Shown here one piece after another: positions 6,395-13,466 of a stretch of DNA of 17,166 bases; positions within the stretch are counted from its first letter, which is position 1; every line of letters starts with the position of its first letter. Both the position numbers and the translations under genes were made by a program. Origin of the DNA: Lachnospiraceae bacterium UBA7027 (GTDB lineage: Bacteria; Bacillota; Clostridia; Lachnospirales; Lachnospiraceae). The stretch is taken from the NCBI GenBank assembly GCA_002494135.1, contig DLBG01000085.1, forward strand, positions 12,363 through 29,528, written 5' to 3'. The notes under the pieces are model-generated. The model was not told the DNA's origin, made no database searches, and saw nothing but the letters and a program-made list of their open reading frames with translations.

Positions 6395-7663
6395 TCATCC
6401 TTTGCTTAAAACCATACTAAGCGTCTTATCGATATCTCCTTCCGCCACATCCGCGATTCTATCCGCAGCGGCTTCGTAAAGCGGAGAACGCACCCTGAAA
6501 AGATTCTCAATGGCACCGTCTCCCTGGGAGAGGGGTCTTCCTTCGGAAGAAAGATTCTCTGTTCCCCTTTTCAGATAGACTACGGTTCCGTTTTGCTTTA
6601 AATACTCCATATTGACAGGTACGGTAACAACTCCGCCTCCGGTGGCAATAATGCAGCTCGTCTTTGCGGATACAGCCCTGACCACTTCGCTTTCCTTAAC
6701 CCGGAATGCCTTTTCCCCTTCGGCTTTGATGCACTCTCCCGGCGTTATGCCGTAAGTCTTTGTGAATTCTTCGTCCGTATCGACAAATTCCTTGCCGCAG
6801 GATTGAGACAGCCGCTTTCCGATTGTGGTTTTTCCGCTTCCCGGCATGCCGATTAAAACCGTATTCTCCAGACGTTTTTTCAAATCCTCATATACCTTTT
6901 GTCCCGGCTGTGCGCTCGTCAGTCCGAAAAGCTGTTCCGCTTTGTATGCCTGCATCACAAGCATGTATAGTCCGTTTGCGGCAATCAGATTTCTTTTCTT
7001 TGCCTGCGCAATCAGTTTCGTGGTCAGCGGATTGTAAATTACGTCAAACACGGCGCTCAGATTCGGAAACAGGGATAAATCCACCGGTACGGCATCCGCC
7101 TTCGGGAACATGCCGACAGGTGTGGTATTTACGATAATATCCGTCCTAAGGCAGACGTCTTGGGACGGTTCGGTAATGGATTCAAATGCAACTGCCTCAT
7201 CGTTCAGGTTTTCTTTTGCCTTCTTTACGTCACGCGCTAAAACCGTTACCGACGCAATCTTTTTGCTTCGGAGCACATAAAGAGCCGTCTTTGCGGTTCC
7301 GCCTGCTCCTAAAATCACTGCATTTTTCCCGATAAAATCCGTATTCTTTTCTCCGTACGCAAGGTCCATCATGGAAGACAGACCGTATGCATCGGTGTTG
7401 TAGCCGAAGATTTTACCTTCTTTACAAACCAAAGTGTTTACGGCTCCGATCTTGGCCGCAGCTTCATCCAGAACGCAAAACGGCATCACATCCTGCTTAT
7501 ACGGAATGGTGACGTTAAGCCCCTTAAAATCTCCGGCCTTCAGAAAGCCCGCAAGCGCATCCCGCGGAATTTCTTTCAATACGTAATCCGGATTTCCGAA
7601 TGCATTATGAATGGGCACCGAGAAACTGTGCCCCAGTTTTTCACCGATTAATCCGTAGTTCAA
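6395..7663 (-). CDS. aroE-aroK: Bifunctional shikimate dehydrogenase - shikimate kinase fusion
   Basis: A single 422-residue protein with two enzymes. Residues 1-255 are shikimate dehydrogenase: GHSFSVPIHN (11-20), NVTIPYK with catalytic Lys56, GYNTD with Asp91, and NADP loop GAGGTAKT (119-126). Residues 266-422 are shikimate kinase: Walker A GMPGSGKT (272-279), DTD (295-297), FRVKE (320-324), TGGG (341-344), lid Arg in EGRPL and the RSPLY motif near 392. Together they take 3-dehydroshikimate to shikimate and then shikimate-3-phosphate, using NADPH and ATP. The linker is only about ten residues. The start codon is TTG (7661-7663), not ATG, with AAGGAG six bases upstream overlapping the aroC stop. 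No frameshift is seen between the domains, so the fusion is real in this sequence. Confidence 0.95.
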   Translation of the reverse strand: MNYGLIGEKLGHSFSVPIHNAFGNPDYVLKEIPRDALAGFLKAGDFKGLNVTIPYKQDVMPFCVLDEAAAKIGAVNTLVCKEGKIFGYNTDAYGLSSMMDLAYGEKNTDFIGKNAVILGAGGTAKTALYVLRSKKIASVTVLARDVKKAKENLNDEAVAFESITEPSQDVCLRTDIIVNTTPVGMFPKADAVPVDLSLFPNLSAVFDVIYNPLTTKLIAQAKKRNLIAANGLYMLVMQAYKAEQLFGLTSAQPGQKVYEDLKKRLENTVLIGMPGSGKTTIGKRLSQSCGKEFVDTDEEFTKTYGITPGECIKAEGEKAFRVKESEVVRAVSAKTSCIIATGGGVVTVPVNMEYLKQNGTVVYLKRGTENLSSEGRPLSQGDGAIENLFRVRSPLYEAAADRIADVAEGDIDKTLSMVLSKG

Positions 7664-7673
7664 GTAACACTCC

Positions 7674-9041
7674 TTACTGGCAGTTTTCCTCGTATTCGCA
7701 GGTTTTATCGATCAGCTTGCGGTAAATATCCTTTACGTATTCCCCTTTTGCCTCTCCCGCCACATTCGATACGTGGTTTAACACTTCCTCTTCTCTTTTC
7801 GGATTGCGGATTTCAAGGCCCTGTTTTGCCTTCTCACCGGCTATTTGTCCGGCCAGATCCATTCTCTTTGCAATAAGTTCTGCAATCTCCCCGTCAAGTT
7901 CGTCGATTTCGGTACGGATTGCGGTTAAAGAATCCGCATTCCGCTCAGACCGGTACCGCACGTACAGGTTATAAACCGCAATGGCGCAGGCTGCCTCGAT
8001 GCAGGGAACGGCACGCGGTACAATGCAGGGGTCGTGACGGCCCGCGAGCGTTAACGTCGTCTCCGTCAGTTCCTTCATGTTTACGGTGCGCTGCTCTTTA
8101 TAAATACTCGGAGTCGGCTTCATGCATACACGGAAAATGACCGGCATGCCGTTGCTGATTCCTCCCTGAATTCCTCCGGAATGGTTCGTAGCCGTAGCTA
8201 CTTTCCCGTCTTTGATGATAAACGGATCGTTGCACTCGCTTCCCTTCATGGTTCCGCAGTAAAATCCGCTGCCGAACTCAATACCTTTTACGGCGGGGAT
8301 ACCGAACATCATATGGGAGATGGTACTCTCCATGCTGTCATACAGCGGTTCCCCCACGCCTGCGGGAAGGCCGGTTACGGCACATTCGATTACGCCGCCG
8401 ATGGAATCTCCGTCTCCTGCGCAGGCGGTCATGAATTCGACCATTTTATCTCCTGCTGCCTTGTTGATGACGGGCAAAAGACCCGCTTTTCTCGGGACCG
8501 CTTTCACATCGGGATTCACGGGATCAAACTTATCATCCTTAATTTTACCGATGGCCGAAATATGTGCAAAAACCGAAATGCCCTCTTTTTCCAGAAGCTG
8601 CATGCAGATGGCTCCCGCGAAACAGATCGGCAGCGTCATGCGTCCGGAAAACATTCCGCCGCCGCTTCGGTCAAGGCTGTCGCCGTACTTCATGTAGGAC
8701 GTGTAATCCGCATGCGAAGGGCGCGGGATATATTTCATCTGCTCATAATCGGATGAGCGGGTATTCTGATTGTAAAATACAGCCTTCAGCGGTTCTCCCG
8801 TCGTCACGAACCCTTCCTCTTTTTTTTCAAGACCCGAAAGAACATCCGGGCAGTCCGCTTCGGCACGCTTTGTGGAATAGGCATTCTGACCGCCTTTTCT
8901 GCGGTTTAAAAGATCCTGTGCCTTATCAAGATCCACTTTTTCTCCGGCGGGAAGTCCGTGGATTACAATTTCTATCTGCGGGGCATGTGAGGCGCCGGTT
9001 ACTTCAATCTGCAGTTCTTTTCCGTATTTCGACGTTATCAT
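7674..9041 (-). CDS. aroC: Bifunctional chorismate synthase - chorismate mutase fusion
   Basis: The start is taken as the ATG at 9041 (455 residues), because it overlaps the aroB stop as ATGA; a longer frame from 9080 would add 13 atypical residues. Residues 1-360 are FMN-dependent chorismate synthase (EPSP to chorismate): RPSHADYT (107-114), SGGGMFSGRMT (126-136), GGIQGGISNG (289-298) and GRHDPC (334-339). The N-terminal signature reads GASHA (16-20) instead of the usual GESHG, keeping the His. Residues 372-455 are an AroQ-class chorismate mutase: IRTEIDELD (375-383), AKRMDLA (391-397), Lys404 and KREEEV (415-420). It converts chorismate to prephenate. The C-terminal helix appears to have Glu where many members have the active-site Gln (alignment by eye). 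Prephenate is the substrate of TyrA, encoded first in this operon. Confidence 0.93.
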   Translation of the reverse strand: MITSKYGKELQIEVTGASHAPQIEIVIHGLPAGEKVDLDKAQDLLNRRKGGQNAYSTKRAEADCPDVLSGLEKKEEGFVTTGEPLKAVFYNQNTRSSDYEQMKYIPRPSHADYTSYMKYGDSLDRSGGGMFSGRMTLPICFAGAICMQLLEKEGISVFAHISAIGKIKDDKFDPVNPDVKAVPRKAGLLPVINKAAGDKMVEFMTACAGDGDSIGGVIECAVTGLPAGVGEPLYDSMESTISHMMFGIPAVKGIEFGSGFYCGTMKGSECNDPFIIKDGKVATATNHSGGIQGGISNGMPVIFRVCMKPTPSIYKEQRTVNMKELTETTLTLAGRHDPCIVPRAVPCIEAACAIAVYNLYVRYRSERNADSLTAIRTEIDELDGEIAELIAKRMDLAGQIAGEKAKQGLEIRNPKREEEVLNHVSNVAGEAKGEYVKDIYRKLIDKTCEYEENCQ

Positions 9042-10078
9042 GATAAGCGACCGATTCCTTTCCGAAGTATTTCTTCCCATTCTTCCACCGTAACATCCTG
9101 AAGTTTCACTTCACCGATGGCAACCGGCAGCACGGCACGGATCAGATTGCCGTGCGCCTTTTTATCCACCTTTGCAAGGACTGCCGTTTCGTGAATATCG
9201 TACGAAGGAATATTGTACAAACCGTATTTTTTCAAAACGGCGTTCAGCCTTGCGGAATCCTCTTCGCTTAAGTAAACGGCACCCAAAACCGCCATTCCCA
9301 TGGCAACGCCGCTGCCGTGCCCGATGGAATAACCGCTTAAAGTCTCAATGGCATGGCCGAGGGTATGACCGAAATTTAAAATATGTCTGGGGCCTTTGTC
9401 GAATTCGTCTTTTTCCACGACTTCAGCCTTAATCTCAACGCTTCGTTTTACCAGATCTTCATCCGAAATGGTTCCGTTTTCAATTTGACCGAACAGGTCA
9501 GAATCGTAAATCATGCCGTATTTTACTGCTTCCGCCATTCCGTCGGAATAGATTTCCGCGGGAAGGGATTGAAAGCTGTCCACGTCGCAGAATACTGCAA
9601 CCGGCTGATGGAAGGCTCCGACCAGATTTTTACCGTTCGGTAAATCCACCGCCGTTTTCCCTCCTACCGACGAATCCACTGCGGCAAGCAGGGTTGTGGG
9701 AACCTGTACAAAATCCATTCCGCGCAGGTAAACGCTGGCTGCAAAACCGGTCAGGTCACCGACCACTCCTCCGCCGAGTGCCAGCAGAAGGTCGATTTTC
9801 GTAATGCCCTTTTCCGTCATCTCAATCATCAGTTTCTCAGCCACGGAAATATTCTTGGACTTCTCTCCGTGTTCGAAAACAAAGGAAAATACCTCAAATC
9901 CGGCAGTTTTTAATGAATCTTCCGTCTTCTTTCCGTACAGTCCGTAAACCGTGTCATCGCTTACCAGCATGATTTTACAGATTTTATGAACTTCCGATAA
10001 AAGGCTTCCGACGTCAAGGCCGGTTCCGATGGTCACATCGTATTCTTTTGTACTGGCTTTCACATGCACTTTATTCAT
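9038..10078 (-). CDS. aroB: 3-dehydroquinate synthase
   Basis: Step two of the shikimate pathway: NAD- and metal-dependent cyclisation of DAHP to 3-dehydroquinate, in the cytoplasm. The 346 residues are normal for the family. Landmarks are GGGVVGDLTGFAAS around 105, the VQVPTTLLAAVDSSVGGKT block around 130-145, GMAEAVKYG, and the metal-binding LNFGHTLGHAIE. No key residue appears missing. The ATG overlaps the tyrA stop as ATGA (10075-10078), and the gene's own TGA overlaps the aroC ATG in the same way. Both junctions are classic translational coupling within one operon. Confidence 0.97.
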   Translation of the reverse strand: MNKVHVKASTKEYDVTIGTGLDVGSLLSEVHKICKIMLVSDDTVYGLYGKKTEDSLKTAGFEVFSFVFEHGEKSKNISVAEKLMIEMTEKGITKIDLLLALGGGVVGDLTGFAASVYLRGMDFVQVPTTLLAAVDSSVGGKTAVDLPNGKNLVGAFHQPVAVFCDVDSFQSLPAEIYSDGMAEAVKYGMIYDSDLFGQIENGTISDEDLVKRSVEIKAEVVEKDEFDKGPRHILNFGHTLGHAIETLSGYSIGHGSGVAMGMAVLGAVYLSEEDSARLNAVLKKYGLYNIPSYDIHETAVLAKVDKKAHGNLIRAVLPVAIGEVKLQDVTVEEWEEILRKGIGRLS

Positions 10079-10989
10079 GTCCGGTCCTCTTTTCGGGCAG
10101 CCGCCTCTTTTTCCATATCCGCTTCCTTGCAGAGTCTGCCCTCTTTTAGAAGTTTACATAACATCTCTTCGTCACTGTTTTTCAATGCATCACGGTACTC
10201 TTTTACATGACCCATATACTCCTCGATTTCGGCAAGGAGCGCTTCTTTGTTTTCCAAAAACAGCTCGGTCCACATGGTTTCGTTTAAGTAGGCCACTCTG
10301 GTCATATCCTTAAAACTTCCTGCAGAAAAACCGTAGCGGATTTTGCAGGCGTCGCTTTTGATATAGGCACTTGAAAGCACATGTGCCATCTGTGATGTAT
10401 AAGCGATAATCCGGTCATGCTCCGTGGGAGTACTCTCCTTCACGTAGCCAAAACCGAGACTTAAAAAGAATTTCTTTAAATCATCATAGACACTCTCGTA
10501 TTCCGTCCGATAGGGTTCCTCAAATACGGAAGTTCCTTCATCAGGTTTACATAAAATCATACTTGCATTATCAAACAATCCGTTGAAGGATGCATCATAT
10601 CCTGATTTTTCAATACCCGCCATCGGGTGTCCACCGATAAAAAACAGGCCATTTTGTTTACATAACTCTGTAAGCGCATTACAGATCTTCTTCTTTGTTC
10701 CGCAGCAGTCCACAATCACGGCTCCTTTTTTGAAAACCGGAATATGTGTGGTTACGAATTCAATGCAGCTGTCCGGATAGAGACCGAGAATAACCAGATC
10801 GGCTTCGGTAAGCAAAACATCTTCGCCGATGATTCCGTCGATGACGCCCTCTTCCTTTGCTTTTACGCTTACCAGACGGTTTCTGTTTACCGCATAAACC
10901 ACTGAATCCGTCCTGCTCTTTATTGTCTTTGCCATAGAGCCGCCAATCAGTCCGAGACCGACTACGGCAACTTTTTTAAACCGTTCCAT
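10075..10989 (-). CDS. tyrA: Prephenate dehydrogenase
   Basis: Oxidative decarboxylation of prephenate to 4-hydroxyphenylpyruvate, the committed step to tyrosine, with NAD(P). The 304-residue protein has a Rossmann motif GLGLIGG (11-17), then GGHPMAGIEKSG with the substrate-site His, and EHDRIIAYTSQMAHVLSSA near residue 200. There is no ACT domain at the C-terminus, so feedback by tyrosine, if any, would have to act elsewhere. It is the first gene of the aromatic operon, 62 bases after the pfoR-like gene. I see no convincing promoter in that gap, so read-through from pfoR is possible. The start is preceded by AAAGGAA. Arogenate specificity cannot be excluded from sequence alone. Confidence 0.94.
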   Translation of the reverse strand: MERFKKVAVVGLGLIGGSMAKTIKSRTDSVVYAVNRNRLVSVKAKEEGVIDGIIGEDVLLTEADLVILGLYPDSCIEFVTTHIPVFKKGAVIVDCCGTKKKICNALTELCKQNGLFFIGGHPMAGIEKSGYDASFNGLFDNASMILCKPDEGTSVFEEPYRTEYESVYDDLKKFFLSLGFGYVKESTPTEHDRIIAYTSQMAHVLSSAYIKSDACKIRYGFSAGSFKDMTRVAYLNETMWTELFLENKEALLAEIEEYMGHVKEYRDALKNSDEEMLCKLLKEGRLCKEADMEKEAAARKEDRT

Positions 10990-11005
10990 TTATGTTCCTT
11001 TTTCA

Positions 11006-11028
11006 GCCCGCATTCGCGGGCGTTTTTT
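11006..11028 (+). terminator. Terminator-like hairpin facing the plus strand, upstream of tyrA
   Basis: GCCCGC (11006-11011) and GCGGGC (11016-11021) form a perfect 6-bp GC stem with loop ATTC, followed by G and six T on the plus strand. On the minus strand, the direction of tyrA, the stem is followed by TGAAAAAGG rather than a T run. It is therefore oriented to stop antisense transcription of the aromatic operon. There is no obvious plus-strand gene upstream that needs it. Confidence 0.6.
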
Positions 11029-11051
11029 AATCCGGAATAAATTCTCCCGCT

Positions 11052-12146
11052 TTACTTCTCCAATTTCATGTCGCCCGGTTTGATAAGCCCTGCCTTGCGC
11101 ATAATGAATCCGATGAGGAAAGAAAGAACTCCGGGAAGAATAAAGCATAACAGTGCGATTTCAAGGAGCGCCAGCCAGGGAGCCATACCCACTTCCGCAC
11201 CGGTCATGGTGCTGTATGCGTTGATAGGACCTACCAGACCTGCGGTACCCATACCGGAACCGGTTGCGTTGTTCTGAAATTTGAAGACCATGGTAGAAAG
11301 AGGTCCGAGAATCGCCGATGTAATAATCGCGGGAAGCCAGATAATCGGTTTCTTAACGATATTGGGCATCTGCAGCATACTGGTTCCGATTCCCTGTGCA
11401 ACCAGGCCGTTTACTTTGTTGTCTTCAAAGCTTGCAACCGCAAAGCCGACCATGTTGGCACAGCATCCTACCGTTGCCGCTCCGGCGGGAATACCGGAAA
11501 GGCTTAAAATAACACCGATGGCGGCCGAAGAAATGGGAAGGGTCAGAGCCATACCCATAACCACCGAGATCAGAACACCCATGATAAACGGCGCCTGGTT
11601 TGTCGAATAAACGATAAAATTGGAAATGGCACTCATCATCGTTGCGATGGGTTTGCCGAGAAGCAGTCCTGCCAGTGCACCGGAAGCGATGCAGCAAAGA
11701 GGGGTTAAAAGAATATCAAGCTTGGTCTTGTCTGCAATCAGACGACCGATATAAATCGTAACCATGGTAGCGATAAACGCACCGAGAGGTTCTCCGGGGC
11801 CTGCATATACGATAACACCTTCGTTTAAAACGCTCCCTGCAATCATTTTGGAGGCAAATGCACCGATCATACCGGATGCTGCCGCGGAAACCATAACCAG
11901 GGGCTTGGATTTTAACTTCACTGCCGCTCCGATACCGATACCGGCACCGGTGATGGACTGGGCGATTTTACCGATCAGAATAATCATGCTGCCGACAAAA
12001 GCCACGTTGGGATCTTTGATTGCGGAAATCCAGGTACCGATCTGTGCAACAATGGTACCGACAATCAGGGTGGCAAATAAACCGGTGGCCATTCCTCCCA
12101 GACCGTCAATAAAAATTTCCTTCAGAATTTCTTTAAACTTTTTCAT
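11052..12146 (-). CDS. PfoR-like membrane protein, PTS IIC-related
   Basis: A 364-residue, very hydrophobic protein with about nine to ten membrane segments and Gly/Ala-rich loops. It resembles the PfoR / PTS_EIIC_2 family, which contains a PTS IIC-like membrane domain but no visible IIA or IIB phosphorylation domain here. Recognisable stretches are FIDGLGGMATGLFATLIVGT near the start, TGAGIGIGAA, and AGPGEPLGAF in the middle. Family members were named after a Clostridium perfringens locus affecting perfringolysin production, but their transport substrate is not established. The protein ends with a basic cytoplasmic tail. The gene has its own promoter with a cre-like site upstream, divergent from the cold shock gene. 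GAGG lies nine bases before the ATG. Confidence 0.82.
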   Translation of the reverse strand: MKKFKEILKEIFIDGLGGMATGLFATLIVGTIVAQIGTWISAIKDPNVAFVGSMIILIGKIAQSITGAGIGIGAAVKLKSKPLVMVSAAASGMIGAFASKMIAGSVLNEGVIVYAGPGEPLGAFIATMVTIYIGRLIADKTKLDILLTPLCCIASGALAGLLLGKPIATMMSAISNFIVYSTNQAPFIMGVLISVVMGMALTLPISSAAIGVILSLSGIPAGAATVGCCANMVGFAVASFEDNKVNGLVAQGIGTSMLQMPNIVKKPIIWLPAIITSAILGPLSTMVFKFQNNATGSGMGTAGLVGPINAYSTMTGAEVGMAPWLALLEIALLCFILPGVLSFLIGFIMRKAGLIKPGDMKLEK

Positions 12147-12208
12147 CTTTTCATCCTCGTTCCAAATATGAAAATTTAATCACCCAATACATACTTCCTC
12201 AACTTAAA

Positions 12209-12237
12209 AAAATACCACAAACACCCCTTAAAGTCAA
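12209..12237 (-). promoter_or_regulatory. Promoter of the PfoR-like gene
   Basis: On the minus strand, TTGACT (12232-12237) and TATTTT (12209-12214) are 17 bases apart. A TGG triplet directly before the -10 box gives an extended -10 element. The leader would be about 55 bases long. Confidence 0.65.
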
Positions 12238-12251
12238 AACAAACAATCTCC

Positions 12252-12265
12252 CGAAAGCGCTTTAC
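12252..12265. promoter_or_regulatory. cre-like catabolite control site
   Basis: The sequence CGAAAGCGCTTTAC contains the perfect palindrome AAAGCGCTTT, the core of many Firmicute CcpA (cre) sites; the outer positions fit less well. It lies 15 bases upstream of the pfoR-like -35 box and abuts the cspA -35-like box. A role in carbon catabolite control of the transporter-like gene is plausible but inferred. Confidence 0.45.
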
Positions 12266-12294
12266 TTTTCAGTGTAAATGTGGTAACCTATACT
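12266..12294 (+). promoter_or_regulatory. Promoter of the cold shock gene
   Basis: TATACT (12289-12294) is a good -10 box, with a weak -35-like TTTTCA (12266-12271) at 17 bases. The leader would be about 50 bases. It includes a small hairpin GTTGC-AAGG-GCAAC (12297-12310) close to its 5' end, a U-rich stretch and a GGAGG ribosome site near 12340. Confidence 0.55.
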
Positions 12295-12352
12295 ATGTTG
12301 CAAGGGCAACAAGAACTATTATTATTTTTTATTTTTTGGAGGTAATGTTTTC

Positions 12353-12553
12353 ATGAACAAGGGTACAGTTAAGTGGTTTAATAACCAAAAAGGTTACGGT
12401 TTCATTTCTGACGAATCTGGAAATGATGTTTTCGTTCACTACACCGGAATCAAGTCCGAAGGCTTCAAGTCCTTAGAAGAAGGCGCAGCCGTTGAATTCG
12501 AAGTAGTTAACGGAGAAAAAGGACCTCAGGCAGTAAACGTAACCAAGTTATAA
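12353..12553 (+). CDS. cspA: Cold shock protein, CspA family
   Basis: A 66-residue single cold shock domain that binds single-stranded RNA or DNA and acts as an RNA chaperone. RNP1 reads KGYGFI (13-18) and RNP2 reads VFVHY (26-30); the opening GTVKWFN (4-10) is standard. The length is exactly that of the family. The start is fixed by TTGGAGG eight to ten bases upstream. The gene is monocistronic, with its own promoter and a strong terminator. The leader is short compared with the long thermosensing leader of E. coli cspA, so cold induction through a large RNA switch is not apparent. Most bacteria of this group carry several paralogues, so the exact paralogue letter cannot be assigned. Confidence 0.96.
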   Translation: MNKGTVKWFNNQKGYGFISDESGNDVFVHYTGIKSEGFKSLEEGAAVEFEVVNGEKGPQAVNVTKL

Positions 12554-12615
12554 ATCATTTTTCTTTCGATAAATTGATTCTTAATTTCTTTCACGTTAAT
12601 AACCCAGTGAGATTC

Positions 12616-12649
12616 AAAAAGAGATATGCAGACGCATATCTCTTTTTTT
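12616..12649. terminator. Bidirectional intrinsic terminator between cspA and hisA
   Basis: A 14-bp perfect stem (12616-12629 pairing with 12634-12647, loop AGAC) is built around GAGATATGC. It runs into T residues on the plus strand, and into a T run on the minus strand because the stem begins with five A. It can end both cspA and the convergent dapA-dapB-hisA operon. Confidence 0.9.
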
Positions 12650-12677
12650 CTGTCCTCTTTTGTTTTGTTCGGTCTTC

Positions 12678-13466
12678 TTATATTCCGTCCTGCCCGCTTA
12701 CGATTTTACAAATCTCATGAAACGAAAGGTTTCCGCCGAATAAATCCAGCGCGCTTCCCACGGTTACGTGAATCCGCCCCTGCCCTATTCTTCCCAGAAG
12801 TCTGATGTCCTCTAAGGAATGAACGCCTCCCGCGTAGGTGATTGCACTTCCGTCGTAGGAAGCAAGGCTTTCCACCAGATTTGTCTCGATTCCCTTTGCG
12901 TTTCCTTCGACATCTACGGCATGAATCAGATATTCGTCGCAGTATTTTTCCAGATCCTTTAAAAGGTTTGCGTTAAGAACCGCATCCGTCTTTGTCTGCC
13001 AGCGGTTCGACATGATGTGATATCCGTCTTCGAAACGTTTACAGCTTAAATCGAACACCACATGCTCTCTTCCTGCCGCGGTCGCAAGTTTTTGCATTTT
13101 CTCAAAACTCAGTGCCCCGTCCTCAAAAAGATACGAGGTTACGATGACATGGGAAGCACCCGCATCCAGATATTCCGATGCATTTTCATCCGTGATGCCG
13201 CCTCCGATCATCAGACCGCCCGGGTATTCCCAAAGTGCCGACAATGCCTGTTTCTTCGTTTCCTCAAAAAAAGGAGATCCCTCTTTATTCAGCAGAATAA
13301 CATGGCCGCCTTTTAAGCCGTATTCGCGATACAGCTTCGCATAGAACGCCGCATCCTTTTCGGATACGAAATTCTCCTGTGCCAAATCCCCCGCATCTTT
13401 CAGAGTGGATCCCACAATCTGTTTTACTTTTCCGTTGTGAATATCAATACACGGTCTGAATTCCAT
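12678..13466 (-). CDS. hisA: HisA, eukaryotic-type ProFAR isomerase
   Basis: A 262-residue TIM-barrel enzyme predicted to isomerise ProFAR to PRFAR, step four of histidine synthesis. It matches the eukaryotic-type branch, like yeast HIS6, rather than the usual bacterial HisA: the opening is FRPCIDIHNGKVKQIVGSTL (3-22), with the catalytic-base position at Asp8. IGGGITDENA (87-96) and AVDVEGNAKGIE (183-194, Asp185 as probable acid) follow, and AGGV (212-215) lies in the second phosphate site. Its ATG overlaps the dapB stop by one base (TAATG), so it is translated from the dap operon with no other histidine gene beside it. A change of function is possible, but the catalytic residues look intact. 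Confidence 0.88.
   Translation of the reverse strand: MEFRPCIDIHNGKVKQIVGSTLKDAGDLAQENFVSEKDAAFYAKLYREYGLKGGHVILLNKEGSPFFEETKKQALSALWEYPGGLMIGGGITDENASEYLDAGASHVIVTSYLFEDGALSFEKMQKLATAAGREHVVFDLSCKRFEDGYHIMSNRWQTKTDAVLNANLLKDLEKYCDEYLIHAVDVEGNAKGIETNLVESLASYDGSAITYAGGVHSLEDIRLLGRIGQGRIHVTVGSALDLFGGNLSFHEICKIVSGQDGI

Noticed and set aside
9042..9080. Upstream ATG adding 13 residues to chorismate synthase
   Set aside because: The extra residues are not part of the family's N-terminus, and the downstream ATG forms the same ATGA overlap seen at the tyrA-aroB junction.
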